Source of the DNA: JAWXUE01 sp044432925
Lineage (GTDB): Bacteria > Bacillota_I > Bacilli_A > Acholeplasmatales > Anaeroplasmataceae
Length of the DNA: 64,000 nt
Direction of reading: 5' to 3'
Assembly (NCBI GenBank): GCA_044432925.1
Contig: JAWXUE010000003.1
Coordinates: 1 to 64,000 of the forward strand
Shown: piece by piece, positions 1 to 8,898 of the stretch
How positions within the stretch are numbered: position 1 is the first letter of the stretch
Layout of the letters: each line of letters opens with the position of its first letter
Translations under genes and position numbers: made by a program
Notes under the pieces: generated by a model
What the model was told of the DNA's origin: nothing
Databases searched by the model: none
The model's input: only the letters and a program-made list of their open reading frames with translations

Positions 1-534
1 ATTAAATGATAAAATATTACCATGATTTTCTAAATATTCAATATCATTCTCATTAACTGTATTAACTAAATGAAATGGTAAATTTAAGTTATATAATTCT
101 TCTAAAGAATATTCTAAATTATCTTCTTCAAATAACTCTGTATTAAATAACACTCCTATTACATCTTTATCTTCTAGTGCAATAATATCTTTATTAAAAA
201 TATTAAATACAATTAGTAGTATTAAACATGTTACTGTTAATATAGAAGTGCAAAGTAATATAATTCTATTAATTTTAGTTTTATTAGAAATCTTAATAAC
301 TTCTTCATTATTTTTTAAAGTTATTTCAGAAATATCTTCATTAGTAATTAATTGATTTACATCAATATTATAATAGTTACATATTTGTTTAATCATTTCT
401 ATATTAGGTAGACTTCTATTTGTTTCCCATTTAGACACAGCTTGTCTAGATATAAATAAATCTTTTGCTAGTTGTTCTTGTGATATTCCTTTTTCTTTTC
501 TAAGTTTAATTAATTTCTCTGATATACTTTCCAT
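1..534 (-). CDS. XRE-family HTH membrane regulator (3' part beyond window)
   Basis: The reading frame is open from the ATG at 534 to the window edge, giving 178 visible residues; the stop lies outside. Residues about 5-60 form an XRE/Cro-C1 helix-turn-helix (EQLAKDLFISRQAVSKWE). One hydrophobic segment at about 93-112 (IILLCTSI...LILLIVFNIF) is followed by an acidic, probably extracytoplasmic part. HTH plus one membrane helix is common in Firmicutes regulators of unknown ligand. The start is set by AGAAGG 8 nt upstream and a promoter at 561-588. No function can be assigned to the C-terminal part. The HTH call is firm; targets are unknown. Confidence 0.85.
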   Translation of the reverse strand, partial: MESISEKLIKLRKEKGISQEQLAKDLFISRQAVSKWETNRSLPNIEMIKQICNYYNIDVNQLITNEDISEITLKNNEEVIKISNKTKINRIILLCTSILTVTCLILLIVFNIFNKDIIALEDKDVIGVLFNTELFEEDNLEYSLEELYNLNLPFHLVNTVNENDIEYLENHGNILSFN

Positions 535-560
535 ATTACTTACCTTCTTTCTTTAACTCT

Positions 561-588
561 ATTATAAATTAAAATAATATGTAATCAA
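561..588 (-). promoter_or_regulatory. Promoter of the XRE-family regulator
   Basis: On the minus strand, TTGATT (583-588) and TATAAT (561-566) are separated by 16 nt, and the ATG follows 26 nt further on. Seen by eye and matches the sigma-70 consensus well. Confidence 0.65.
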
Positions 589-683
589 TACTTTAGATTG
601 CTACTTTTAGTTGCATATAAAAAATATATAGTGAAATTTATTTAATATCTACAAATAGTATAATGCTTTTAAATGTATCTATG

Positions 684-725
684 AAAAAACTAGTCTTGTT
701 ACAAAAAATGCAAAAGACTAGTTTT
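684..725 (-). terminator. Probable terminator downstream of rlmD-like gene
   Basis: A perfect 12-bp inverted repeat (686-697 with 714-725, 16-nt loop) is followed on the minus strand by a short T run. It lies 116 nt past the rlmD stop. The 306-nt stretch 535-840 otherwise holds only the XRE promoter and a 12-bp perfect palindrome at 729-740 (CCATTATAATGG). I see no gene in it. Confidence 0.5.
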
Positions 726-840
726 CAGCCATTATAATGGTGGATATGTTTGTAATTTAGGTTATGTAGATTTTTTTGCCAAAAGCTTCACTACACTCTC
801 GACGTTTATGAACATTATAAAACATATCAACATTTATATA

Positions 841-1983
841 TTATTTTTTAAATGATAATTTTACACAACACTCTATATGCTTAGTCTTACTAAACATATC
901 TACTAATTTAATCTCTTTTATTTCATAATTAAATTTAATAAAATGCTCTAAATCTCTTACTAAAGTTTCAGCATCACAAGATACATATACAACATTAGGA
1001 ATCTTTAATTCAGCAACTGCTTTAATAAAATGATAAGTAGAACCACTTCTAGGTGGATCCATAAATAAAACATCAACTTTATTTTTTGTTTCTGCTAATT
1101 TATTAATAAACTTAGTAGAATCTTCAGCAACAAAATCTACATTAGTTATCTTATTCATTTTAGCATTTACTTTAGCATCTGCTACAGCATCTCGATTATT
1201 CTCTACACATAAAACTCTTTTAGCAAATTTACTTGCTGTTAAACCAATTGTACCAATACCACTATAAGCATCAACTACATACTGTGTTGGTTTTATATTA
1301 GCCATAGAAATGGCCGTATTATACAGTTTTTCAGTTTGAGGAGGATTAATTTGATAGAATGATTTAGGAGATATTTTAAATGTTAAACCACATAATTTAT
1401 CAACTATATAACCACTTCCATATAATACTCTTTCTTTATCACCTAATACAATTGTTGTATCTCTGGGATTAACATTTTGTACTATAGTTGTGATGTTAGG
1501 AGATAACTTTAATAACTCTTTTACAAAGTTACTTCTACCTGGGAACATATCACTATTAGTTACTAATACAACCATTACTTGCTTAGAAGTAAATCCATAT
1601 CTAACTAATACAAATTTAACTAAACCTTTTTTACTTTTCCCTACAGGTTCTATCTTACATTTATTTAAAGCTTGATTAACATTTTTTAAAACAATATTAA
1701 TCGCATCAGCATGAATAGCACAATCCTCTACAGTAATAATAGATTTTGTTTTCTCTTGATAAATACCAGAAACAAGATTTCTAGTTTGAGATAATTTAAA
1801 TGCCATTTGCGCTTTATTTCTATAGTTATATTCATTATCATTACCAATTATTTCTATATCTTTTGTATAATTAATTTTCTTTAATAATTTAACTACATAA
1901 TCTTTTTTTAACTTTAACTCTTCTTTATATGGTAACTCTAAATAATTACAACCACCACATTCTTTATTAAATTTACAATTCAT
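841..1983 (-). CDS. rlmD: 23S rRNA (uracil-5)-methyltransferase, RlmD/RlmCD family, without TRAM domain
   Basis: SAM-dependent RNA m5U methyltransferase (380 aa). Cys3, Cys9, Cys12 and Cys88 fit the four-cysteine iron-sulfur site of the RumA family. The Rossmann motif DAYSGIGTIGL, the MDPPRSG motif and the nucleophile loop YVSCD (about residue 333) are intact, and SPKSFYQINPPQ is typical of the family. Bacillus RlmCD and E. coli RlmD are about 430-460 aa and begin with a TRAM domain; here the protein starts directly at the cysteine cluster. It follows the Sel1 gene by 12 nt, so the two are probably cotranscribed. Which uracil is modified (U747, U1939 or both) cannot be read from sequence. Confidence 0.9.
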   Translation of the reverse strand: MNCKFNKECGGCNYLELPYKEELKLKKDYVVKLLKKINYTKDIEIIGNDNEYNYRNKAQMAFKLSQTRNLVSGIYQEKTKSIITVEDCAIHADAINIVLKNVNQALNKCKIEPVGKSKKGLVKFVLVRYGFTSKQVMVVLVTNSDMFPGRSNFVKELLKLSPNITTIVQNVNPRDTTIVLGDKERVLYGSGYIVDKLCGLTFKISPKSFYQINPPQTEKLYNTAISMANIKPTQYVVDAYSGIGTIGLTASKFAKRVLCVENNRDAVADAKVNAKMNKITNVDFVAEDSTKFINKLAETKNKVDVLFMDPPRSGSTYHFIKAVAELKIPNVVYVSCDAETLVRDLEHFIKFNYEIKEIKLVDMFSKTKHIECCVKLSFKK

Positions 1984-1995
1984 AATAACTCCTTA

Positions 1996-2802
1996 TTAAT
2001 TAAATTGAATTACAGAAGTCATCTTATCTAATTCTTCTAATAATTTTTTTGCTTCATCAGTTTTAGATAACTCTAAGTATTCTCTTGCCACATCAAAATT
2101 TAAATCTGTACCTATACCATCCATATGTAATGCTCCTACCATACATTGCGCATCAGCATAACCTTGATCTGCAGACAATTTATAATATTTATAAGATTCA
2201 ACATGATCTACTTCACTTCCACAACCACTTTTATAAGACCACCCAACATTATATTGAGCTATTTCATTTCCGGCATCAGCAGCTATTTTAAAATGTTCAA
2301 ATGCTTTTTTATCATTTTGTTTTACACATTTACCTGTAGCATAAAAAGCACCTATTTTATAATTACAAGTTAAATCACCAAATTCTACTGCTTTAGTGTA
2401 ATAGTTAAAAGCTTGTTCATCGTTTTGTTCTACACCTATACCAAGTTCATAACAAGCAGCTACATTATTTAAACCATCAGTATTATTTTGATCTGCTGCT
2501 CTTTTGAAAAATTCAAAAGCTCTTGCTTCATCTTTTTCTATATATAACCCAAATAAATAAAACATAGCAATTTCTAATTGAGCATATACATTGTTTTGTT
2601 TAACCGAAGAAATAAGTAAATCAAATCCTTTTGCTGCTTTATCTTTAGAATCTTTACCGCGTAAACATGACATTGCAAATACATACTGTGCATTAGAATC
2701 ATTATCATTTAATTTTTTCTCTACTAAACTAAAGTCATTATTAAACTCTTTTTCTAGTAACATTTCATCATAAGTATTATATCTTCCATTAATTTTTTTC
2801 AT
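1996..2802 (-). CDS. Sel1-like (TPR) repeat protein
   Basis: 268 aa with no signal peptide or membrane segment, so probably cytoplasmic. From about residue 65 to 245 there are five or six Sel1 repeats of about 36 residues, each with the A-x-x-x-x-G-x-G and A-x-x-x-x-x-x-A-A-D pattern (for example CYELGIGVEQND followed by AFNYYTKA). Such solenoids mediate protein contacts; the partner is unknown. The N-terminal 60 residues are charged and unassigned. It has its own extended -10 promoter (TGTTATAAT, 2829-2837) just past the aquaporin terminator and is followed after 12 nt by rlmD. Confidence 0.85.
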   Translation of the reverse strand: MKKINGRYNTYDEMLLEKEFNNDFSLVEKKLNDNDSNAQYVFAMSCLRGKDSKDKAAKGFDLLISSVKQNNVYAQLEIAMFYLFGLYIEKDEARAFEFFKRAADQNNTDGLNNVAACYELGIGVEQNDEQAFNYYTKAVEFGDLTCNYKIGAFYATGKCVKQNDKKAFEHFKIAADAGNEIAQYNVGWSYKSGCGSEVDHVESYKYYKLSADQGYADAQCMVGALHMDGIGTDLNFDVAREYLELSKTDEAKKLLEELDKMTSVIQFN

Positions 2803-2828
2803 ATTATTACCTCACTTCATTAACTAAT

Positions 2829-2837
2829 ATTATAACA
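2829..2837 (-). promoter_or_regulatory. Extended -10 promoter element of the Sel1 gene
   Basis: TGTTATAAT on the minus strand, about 27 nt upstream of the ATG. No good -35 can be seen because the adjoining sequence is the upstream terminator. Confidence 0.45.
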
Positions 2838-2843
2838 TATTTA

Positions 2844-2870
2844 AAAGAAAAAAGAACTCTAAGAGTTCTT
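2844..2870 (-). terminator. Terminator after aquaporin gene
   Basis: An 8-bp stem (AAGAACTC 2852-2859 with 2863-2870, 3-nt loop) is followed by a T-rich run on the minus strand. It begins 8 nt past the aquaporin stop. Confidence 0.75.
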
Positions 2871-2877
2871 AATCTAA

Positions 2878-3564
2878 TTAATTAGTTTCTTCTTTTGTTT
2901 CATTATCTTTATCTAAGAAAAAGTTATAAACTAAAGCAGCTAAAGCCGACCCAACAAATGGCCCAACAATAAATATCCAAACTTGAGTTAAAGAATCCCC
3001 TCCAGCAAATATAGCAGGGAATAAACTTCTCGCTGGGTTAACAGATGTACCAGTTAAACCGATACCTAGTAAATGAACTAAAGTTAAAGTTAAACCGATA
3101 ACTATCCCAACTACAGCTTTGTTTTCACTTCTTGATGTAACACCTAGTATTGCTAATATAAATGTAAATGTTAATACTATTTCTGCTAATAAACCAAATA
3201 AAACACTTGGTAATACACTTAAGCTAGCAGCACCTTGAACAGCATTAGCACCAAATCCACATTCACTACCAAATAATAAGAATAATAATAGTGATGCTAC
3301 TAAAGAACCAATACATTGAAATAATACATACATACCAAAATCTTTAGCAGACATTTTTTTAGTAATTAACATTGCTAAAGAAACTGCTGGGTTGATATGA
3401 CATCCTGAAATATTTCCAATTGAATACGCCATAGCAACAATAGTTAAACCAAACGCAAGTGAAGTTGCAACTAAATCAACACCTGATACAACAGCAACAC
3501 CACAACCAAATAAAACTAATACAAAAGTACCTATTGCCTCAGCAATATATTTTTTGAAATCCAT
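2878..3564 (-). CDS. aqpZ: Aquaporin (MIP family, AqpZ-like water channel)
   Basis: 228 aa with six predicted membrane helices and both NPA boxes: HINPAVS (residues 58-60) and SVNPARS (about 177). The selectivity-filter context resembles AqpZ (LVHLLGIGLTGTSVNPAR: a conserved His in helix 5 and Arg after the second NPA) rather than GlpF, so water is the likelier substrate. This is inference from motifs. It lies 12 nt behind the uracil-DNA glycosylase gene and is probably the last gene of the helicase-ung-aqp operon, because a terminator follows. Its RBS is AAGGAG. Confidence 0.9.
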   Translation of the reverse strand: MDFKKYIAEAIGTFVLVLFGCGVAVVSGVDLVATSLAFGLTIVAMAYSIGNISGCHINPAVSLAMLITKKMSAKDFGMYVLFQCIGSLVASLLLFLLFGSECGFGANAVQGAASLSVLPSVLFGLLAEIVLTFTFILAILGVTSRSENKAVVGIVIGLTLTLVHLLGIGLTGTSVNPARSLFPAIFAGGDSLTQVWIFIVGPFVGSALAALVYNFFLDKDNETKEETN

Positions 3565-3576
3565 AATATTCTCCTT

Positions 3577-4278
3577 TTATCCTAACCAATTAATAATATC
3601 TTTAGTATCTTTAAAACAATTATTAAATTGGAAATCCTCTTTATTTTTATTACTACACATCATAGGATGATTACTTGAATAGTTTTTTACAGGTACTATA
3701 TCTAAAATTGATTTAGCTTCATTCCCCCATAAAAACCAAGATATATCTTTATTATAATTATAAATATATTCAAATAGTTTTTTACTAAATTCTTTCCAAA
3801 CTTTCCTATGAGCATTAGCATTATTAACTATACAAGTTAAGTATGTATTTAAAAACATTACTCCTTGTTGTTCTAAAGAATCAAACCATTCTTTAGGCTC
3901 TTTTAATTCAAATTGATTATAAGCAATTAATTTAAGTATTTCAGTATAAGTTAAAAACTCATCGTTATAAGCTTTATAAATACCTCTAATAATATTCTTT
4001 AAAGAAACTTGGCGGTATTTATCAAACCAAGAAGTTACATCAGCTGGTTCAAAACTTCTTCCTGTTGCAACACCTTCTTGAAAATAAGGGTCTTGTCCTA
4101 ACCAAATTACTTTTACTTTACTTAAATCATTATTTAATACTCTTAAAATCAAATCAGAGTTAGGAGTATAATCACTCCCAATCTCTAACTCTATTTTATC
4201 TAATAAATCATTTATTTCTTTAGTAAAGAAATTATCAAATGAACTATGATGCTCTCTATTCATCGATTTCATCTTCAT
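3577..4278 (-). CDS. ung: Divergent uracil-DNA glycosylase superfamily protein
   Basis: 233 aa. The family-1 UDG motif GQDPYH appears as GQDPYF (catalytic Asp and following Tyr kept, His replaced), and HPSPLS appears as NHPMMCS (His kept, the rest different). FLNTYLTC matches the FLNxxLT core, and NANAHRKVW replaces the usual QAHSHKGxGW. It should excise uracil or another damaged base, but the altered loops leave specificity open. The upstream helicase gene overlaps its 5' end. An in-frame ATG at 4263 gives the classic ATGAATAG overlap with the helicase stop and may be the true start; 4278 is the longest. Probably translationally coupled to the helicase. Confidence 0.8.
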   Translation of the reverse strand: MKMKSMNREHHSSFDNFFTKEINDLLDKIELEIGSDYTPNSDLILRVLNNDLSKVKVIWLGQDPYFQEGVATGRSFEPADVTSWFDKYRQVSLKNIIRGIYKAYNDEFLTYTEILKLIAYNQFELKEPKEWFDSLEQQGVMFLNTYLTCIVNNANAHRKVWKEFSKKLFEYIYNYNKDISWFLWGNEAKSILDIVPVKNYSSNHPMMCSNKNKEDFQFNNCFKDTKDIINWLG

Positions 4279-7200
4279 CTTCTAAATTACAAGGAGTACT
4301 TACTTCTTCCTCTTTATCTTCTAAGAAGTAAATTCCATCATCAATATAAATATCACCATTATCTTCTAACTCTTTAACTAATTGTTTAATTCTTTCAATT
4401 AATTTAACATTTCTATTGAACCCTAATAAGTTATGAACTTCTCTTATAATCTCTTCAATAGTAGCTGCTAAACCTCTATCAATTGTATATTTAATGGTTT
4501 GTATTAACTCTCTATCATTAATATGATCTATTTTTCTAATACTTAAATCTTGGTCTGTTCTGTTTCTTATCCATATTTTTGAAGATTCATTAATTAAGAA
4601 GTCTTCTTCATATAAGAACCCTGTTTCAAGTAAACACTTAGTGAAACATTCTTGTTCTGTATCAGTAAATTGTTCTTTATTAGTAACTTCTAATAAACGC
4701 TTTTTAAGAACAGATGTATGCATAGGTGTTTCAGCATTAACAATACCTTGAATTAGTTTTATTAAATCAACATCACTACTTAATACTGCACTTCTACGTT
4801 TTTGACCAGTATATTTTTTATATTCACAAGCAAACTCTTCAAGTTTAACTTCAACAGCAGTTTTTCTTGTAAATTTAACTTCTGCTTTTTTCTGAATTTC
4901 ATCATCTTTAGTTTGTGATTTAGAAGCATCAATAAAATTAAAAATATTTTCTAATTCTACTTTAGCATTTCTATAATAATCATTTGACCAAATATGATAT
5001 ACTTTCCATCCTAAACTTCTTAATACGTTTTGTCTAATTCTTTCTCTATCTGTAGTAGATTTAATTGTTTTATAAGCACCGAAATCTGTTTCAATACCAC
5101 AAATAAATCTATTTAATTCAGTATCAAAAATTGCTATATCGATACCTACAGAAGCTCCTACTTTTAAATCTGTATGATAACCATATTGTTTTAATTTGTT
5201 ATCTAATAAAGAAATGAATAATGCTTCATCATCACTTTCAATTGTTGATGTTAAATTAGTTCTACCCTCAGCATACTGTAAAAAGTTTTTAAGTGCTTCT
5301 ACACCTGATGAGTTAGTTTTTGCTAAGTTAATATCGCTTCCTTTAATATTTGAGAAGACAACACATTTTTCTTTTGCTCTTGTTATTAATACGTTAAGAC
5401 GTCTTTCACCATCATTTTTATTAATAGGCCCGAAGTCCATTGTTAATTTTTTATTATTATCATAACCATAACCAATTGAAATTAAGATAATATCTCTCTC
5501 ATCACCTTGTACATTCTCTAAGTTTTTAATAAAGAATGGATCATCATGATTACCAGAGAAGTATGCTCTAATATCAGGGTCAGTATTTGCTTTCATTTGT
5601 TTTTCAAATTCTCTTAATAATACTTCTGTTTGAGAAATAGAGAAAGCTGCAACACCCATAGTTAAATGAGGATTTTTCTTAGCTTGTTCAAATGCATAAG
5701 CAATAACATCTTTTGCCTCAAGTGGGTTAGTAGATGTTTTACCTCTATCATAAGCTGTTTCAGAATTATATTTAAATACTAACCCTAAATTTTCATCACT
5801 TTCATAAACAGATGGGAATGTTTTTAATTTATCATCATAGAATGCATGATTAGAGAAGTTTATTAAAGATTGATGTCTACTTCTATAATGCCATTCTAAT
5901 GTTCTTTCTTTTACATTTTTCGCTAATAATAAACTTAAGATACTTTCCATACTTGAGATTTCATAATCTTCATCTGAAACTTCATCAAATTTATTTGTAA
6001 CTCTATCAAAGAAAGATGTTGGAGGTAATTGTTTACTATCTCCTACTACTACAATTTGTTTTGCTCTTAGTAAAGCACCAAATGCTTCTACTGGCTTAAC
6101 TTGTGATGCCTCATCAAATACTACTAAATCAAACATTACTTCGTTAGGAGCAAGGTATTGGGCGATTGATAAAGGACTCATCATAAATACCGGTTTAATT
6201 TTAACAATTGAATTAGATGATCTACTAATTAATTTACGTACAGGCATATGATTTCTTTTCTTTTGTAATTCTCTTCTTATAATTGACATCTCTTTTGATT
6301 GATCATTAATTTTTGGCATTGTTTCCCAATGTTTAGATAAAATTGATTTAATATTTTCAACCATTATTTTAATATCTAATTCTTTAAACATTTCAACTAA
6401 TCTAGTTGCTTTGTATTTTTTGAATTCATTTAACTCAGGATATACTTCATAAGCATGATTAATTAAATGATCAAAATAAGTAAAACTAAATAAGTCTACT
6501 AAATATTTATAGTCATATTTAAAGTTACCAATTAATTTAATAATATCTCTTAAACCTAATTCTTTAAGTTTATATACAGAATTATTATAACTAGCAATTT
6601 TATCAATATCACCAATATTATTTTTCATTTGATTAATAATTTTTCTTACATCATTAAATGCAAAATCATTGTACCACCCAGCGTATCTATACTTTTTATA
6701 AGTATTATATTCTGTTTGTTCAAAGAACTTATCTAGTTCTTGTTTAAAGTTAAATAAACCTTCTTCGATATTAGTAATTAATTCATTAATTTTAAATTTA
6801 TTTTCAAAATCAACTAATTTAGTTTGGCTAATAATCGCGTTAGTATCAATTAATTTGTACATCTTAATTATTTCATTCATGTATACTTCTACACCAGTCC
6901 AATCAGTTGAATAGATGTTTTTATAGAAGTCACCAAAAATATTTTCTACTACTTTTTCATTTTCAATAAAATCATTGTAAGCATCGAAATGTTCTTTTAA
7001 TGCTTTAAATTTAGGTTTAAATTTTCCAGGTTGAATAAACCCTTCACTAATTTTATTTTTGATTTCTTCTGTTGGGGTTTTGATATAGTCTAAGACATAA
7101 TCATTATAAACTCTTTCAGTAAATACATGTTGGTGGAACAATTTACTTCCTCTATATTCATTTTGTAATTCTTTAGATGTATTAATAAATTTATGAATAG

Positions 7201-8830
7201 TTGCTACACCTTCTGAAGTTGCAAATAAATCATCCATTAAATTTAAACCATTTATATCATTCATATCTCTTAAGAATTTTAAAGAATTTAATATTCTTGG
7301 TGCATCAGCAACACAACTAAAGTTTTTAATACCAAAGAAGTTATTAACATCATTACTTACTTTAATTAAAGCTGATAAAGTTTCTTCTACAGCAATCAAT
7401 CTATCTTTAATAGCAATTTGTTCAAATGGCATACAAGCATATAATTCTACACCATATAATGGATGTTTTTCTACTTGTCCGATTGTTGATACAACACCAA
7501 CGAATTCTTCTAAAATACTTAATCTTTTATTATATTCTGTTTTATCAAATTTAGTTAATCCACTAATTTCAATTTTAGGAAGTTTAATATTATTAGAATG
7601 TACTGTTTCTTCTATTTCTAAAGCCTTAGCGTAAATTTCACTTAAAGTAAACCCTGAATTTTTAATATCTATATTTAATTTACTAATATAATCATTTAAT
7701 TCTCCAGAGTGTTCTTTATATTTCTCATATAAAACACTATTAGATAATAATTTAGGTTCACCTAAATGTAATGTTTGTTCTAAACTCTTTAAAATACGTT
7801 TTTTATTTGTTTTATGTGAATGTAGTTCTAATACTAAGTCTCCTAATCCAACTGACTCTAAACGTCTTTTAACAACGTCTAATGCTGCCATCTTTTCAGA
7901 AACGAATAATACTGACTTACCATTAGCTACACTACTAGCAATAATATTAGTAATTGTTTGAGATTTACCTGTACCAGGAGGACCTTGTAATACTAAGTTC
8001 TTACCACTTATAACATCATAAATAGCTTCACTTTGTGAAGAATCACTATCTAATACATTACAAATATTTACAGGAGTAATATCTTTTTCTTCTGTATCTT
8101 CCTCTTCACTAAAATCTGTTACGAATAATTTTTCACATATTTCATTATTAATTTTACCATTTTTATCAACCCAAGAATTAATATCTAAATCTTTAAACAT
8201 TAATAACTTAGTAAAACTAAAGAAATCTAGTGCACATTCTTCACAGTCTAATCTTAAAGATGAATTACCATCTAGTAATTTAATAACATGTCTAAAATAT
8301 TTATCAAGATTAGTTATATCTTCTTCATCACTATAAGTTAAATCTAAATTAAATTCATTTTTTAACTTAGTTAAAATTGATATATTTTCTCTTATTTCTT
8401 CTGTTGAATAGTTTAATACAAATTGTTCAGAATTTTCTTTTTTCTTTAATTCAACAGGAATTAATATTAATGGTGCATTAATCTCTACTTCTTCATCAAT
8501 AGACTTAATAAATCCTAAAGCTAAGAAAAGAGTATTAATACCTTTTTCTTCGATAAATGACTTAGATTGTCTAAATGTTTTTGTTAATTTTAATTTTAAA
8601 GAAGGTTCATCACCTTCAACTTGAACTCTACCTACATTTGTTGTTTCTGCAGTTGTAAAAGTAACTGCTTTTTGATTATTAACTAAGTGTTCAAAGAACT
8701 CTCCTGTATTACTATTAGAGAAAAAGACCCCGTAAGCTTTTCTAGGTTTAAAGTTAATTAAAGAATTTTTGAGAGATAAATCAAGTAACTCTCTTCCGGC
8801 TTGTTCAAATAGTTCATTTGTTTTACTCAT
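4256..8830 (-). CDS. DUF4011-type SF1 helicase with C-terminal nuclease and DUF3320-like domain
   Basis: 1524 aa, cytoplasmic. The N-terminal 250 residues fit the DUF4011 region. SF1 motifs follow: Walker A GPPGTGKS (about 283), a long helical insert, Walker B VVFDEASQ (about 906), GDSKQLPP, HYRSRH, QGDERDIILISIGYG and the arginine finger LNVLITRAKE. At about 1210-1300 a restriction-endonuclease-like module (DIAIFD...GIETDF, then RIRQNVLRSLGWKVYHIW) resembles the Vsr/DUF559-type domain. Residues about 1350-1500 resemble DUF3320. Families with this order occur in defence-rich loci, and I infer nucleic-acid processing, possibly anti-phage. The RBS is AAAGGAG. Only 20 nt separate it from the gap terminator. 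Confidence 0.88.
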   Translation of the reverse strand: MSKTNELFEQAGRELLDLSLKNSLINFKPRKAYGVFFSNSNTGEFFEHLVNNQKAVTFTTAETTNVGRVQVEGDEPSLKLKLTKTFRQSKSFIEEKGINTLFLALGFIKSIDEEVEINAPLILIPVELKKKENSEQFVLNYSTEEIRENISILTKLKNEFNLDLTYSDEEDITNLDKYFRHVIKLLDGNSSLRLDCEECALDFFSFTKLLMFKDLDINSWVDKNGKINNEICEKLFVTDFSEEEDTEEKDITPVNICNVLDSDSSQSEAIYDVISGKNLVLQGPPGTGKSQTITNIIASSVANGKSVLFVSEKMAALDVVKRRLESVGLGDLVLELHSHKTNKKRILKSLEQTLHLGEPKLLSNSVLYEKYKEHSGELNDYISKLNIDIKNSGFTLSEIYAKALEIEETVHSNNIKLPKIEISGLTKFDKTEYNKRLSILEEFVGVVSTIGQVEKHPLYGVELYACMPFEQIAIKDRLIAVEETLSALIKVSNDVNNFFGIKNFSCVADAPRILNSLKFLRDMNDINGLNLMDDLFATSEGVATIHKFINTSKELQNEYRGSKLFHQHVFTERVYNDYVLDYIKTPTEEIKNKISEGFIQPGKFKPKFKALKEHFDAYNDFIENEKVVENIFGDFYKNIYSTDWTGVEVYMNEIIKMYKLIDTNAIISQTKLVDFENKFKINELITNIEEGLFNFKQELDKFFEQTEYNTYKKYRYAGWYNDFAFNDVRKIINQMKNNIGDIDKIASYNNSVYKLKELGLRDIIKLIGNFKYDYKYLVDLFSFTYFDHLINHAYEVYPELNEFKKYKATRLVEMFKELDIKIMVENIKSILSKHWETMPKINDQSKEMSIIRRELQKKRNHMPVRKLISRSSNSIVKIKPVFMMSPLSIAQYLAPNEVMFDLVVFDEASQVKPVEAFGALLRAKQIVVVGDSKQLPPTSFFDRVTNKFDEVSDEDYEISSMESILSLLLAKNVKERTLEWHYRSRHQSLINFSNHAFYDDKLKTFPSVYESDENLGLVFKYNSETAYDRGKTSTNPLEAKDVIAYAFEQAKKNPHLTMGVAAFSISQTEVLLREFEKQMKANTDPDIRAYFSGNHDDPFFIKNLENVQGDERDIILISIGYGYDNNKKLTMDFGPINKNDGERRLNVLITRAKEKCVVFSNIKGSDINLAKTNSSGVEALKNFLQYAEGRTNLTSTIESDDEALFISLLDNKLKQYGYHTDLKVGASVGIDIAIFDTELNRFICGIETDFGAYKTIKSTTDRERIRQNVLRSLGWKVYHIWSNDYYRNAKVELENIFNFIDASKSQTKDDEIQKKAEVKFTRKTAVEVKLEEFACEYKKYTGQKRRSAVLSSDVDLIKLIQGIVNAETPMHTSVLKKRLLEVTNKEQFTDTEQECFTKCLLETGFLYEEDFLINESSKIWIRNRTDQDLSIRKIDHINDRELIQTIKYTIDRGLAATIEEIIREVHNLLGFNRNVKLIERIKQLVKELEDNGDIYIDDGIYFLEDKEEEVSTPCNLEDEDEIDE

Positions 8831-8848
8831 AATTTCTACTCCTTTAGA

Positions 8849-8892
8849 TAAAAAAATAGACTGTTAATCTATTGCTAGAGTAACAGTCTATT
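8849..8892 (-). terminator. Rho-independent terminator of gap
   Basis: A perfect 12-bp stem (8855-8866 with 8881-8892, 14-nt loop) is followed by a T run on the minus strand. It begins 7 nt after the gap stop and ends 20 nt before the helicase start. Confidence 0.85.
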
Positions 8893-8898
8893 AAATAA

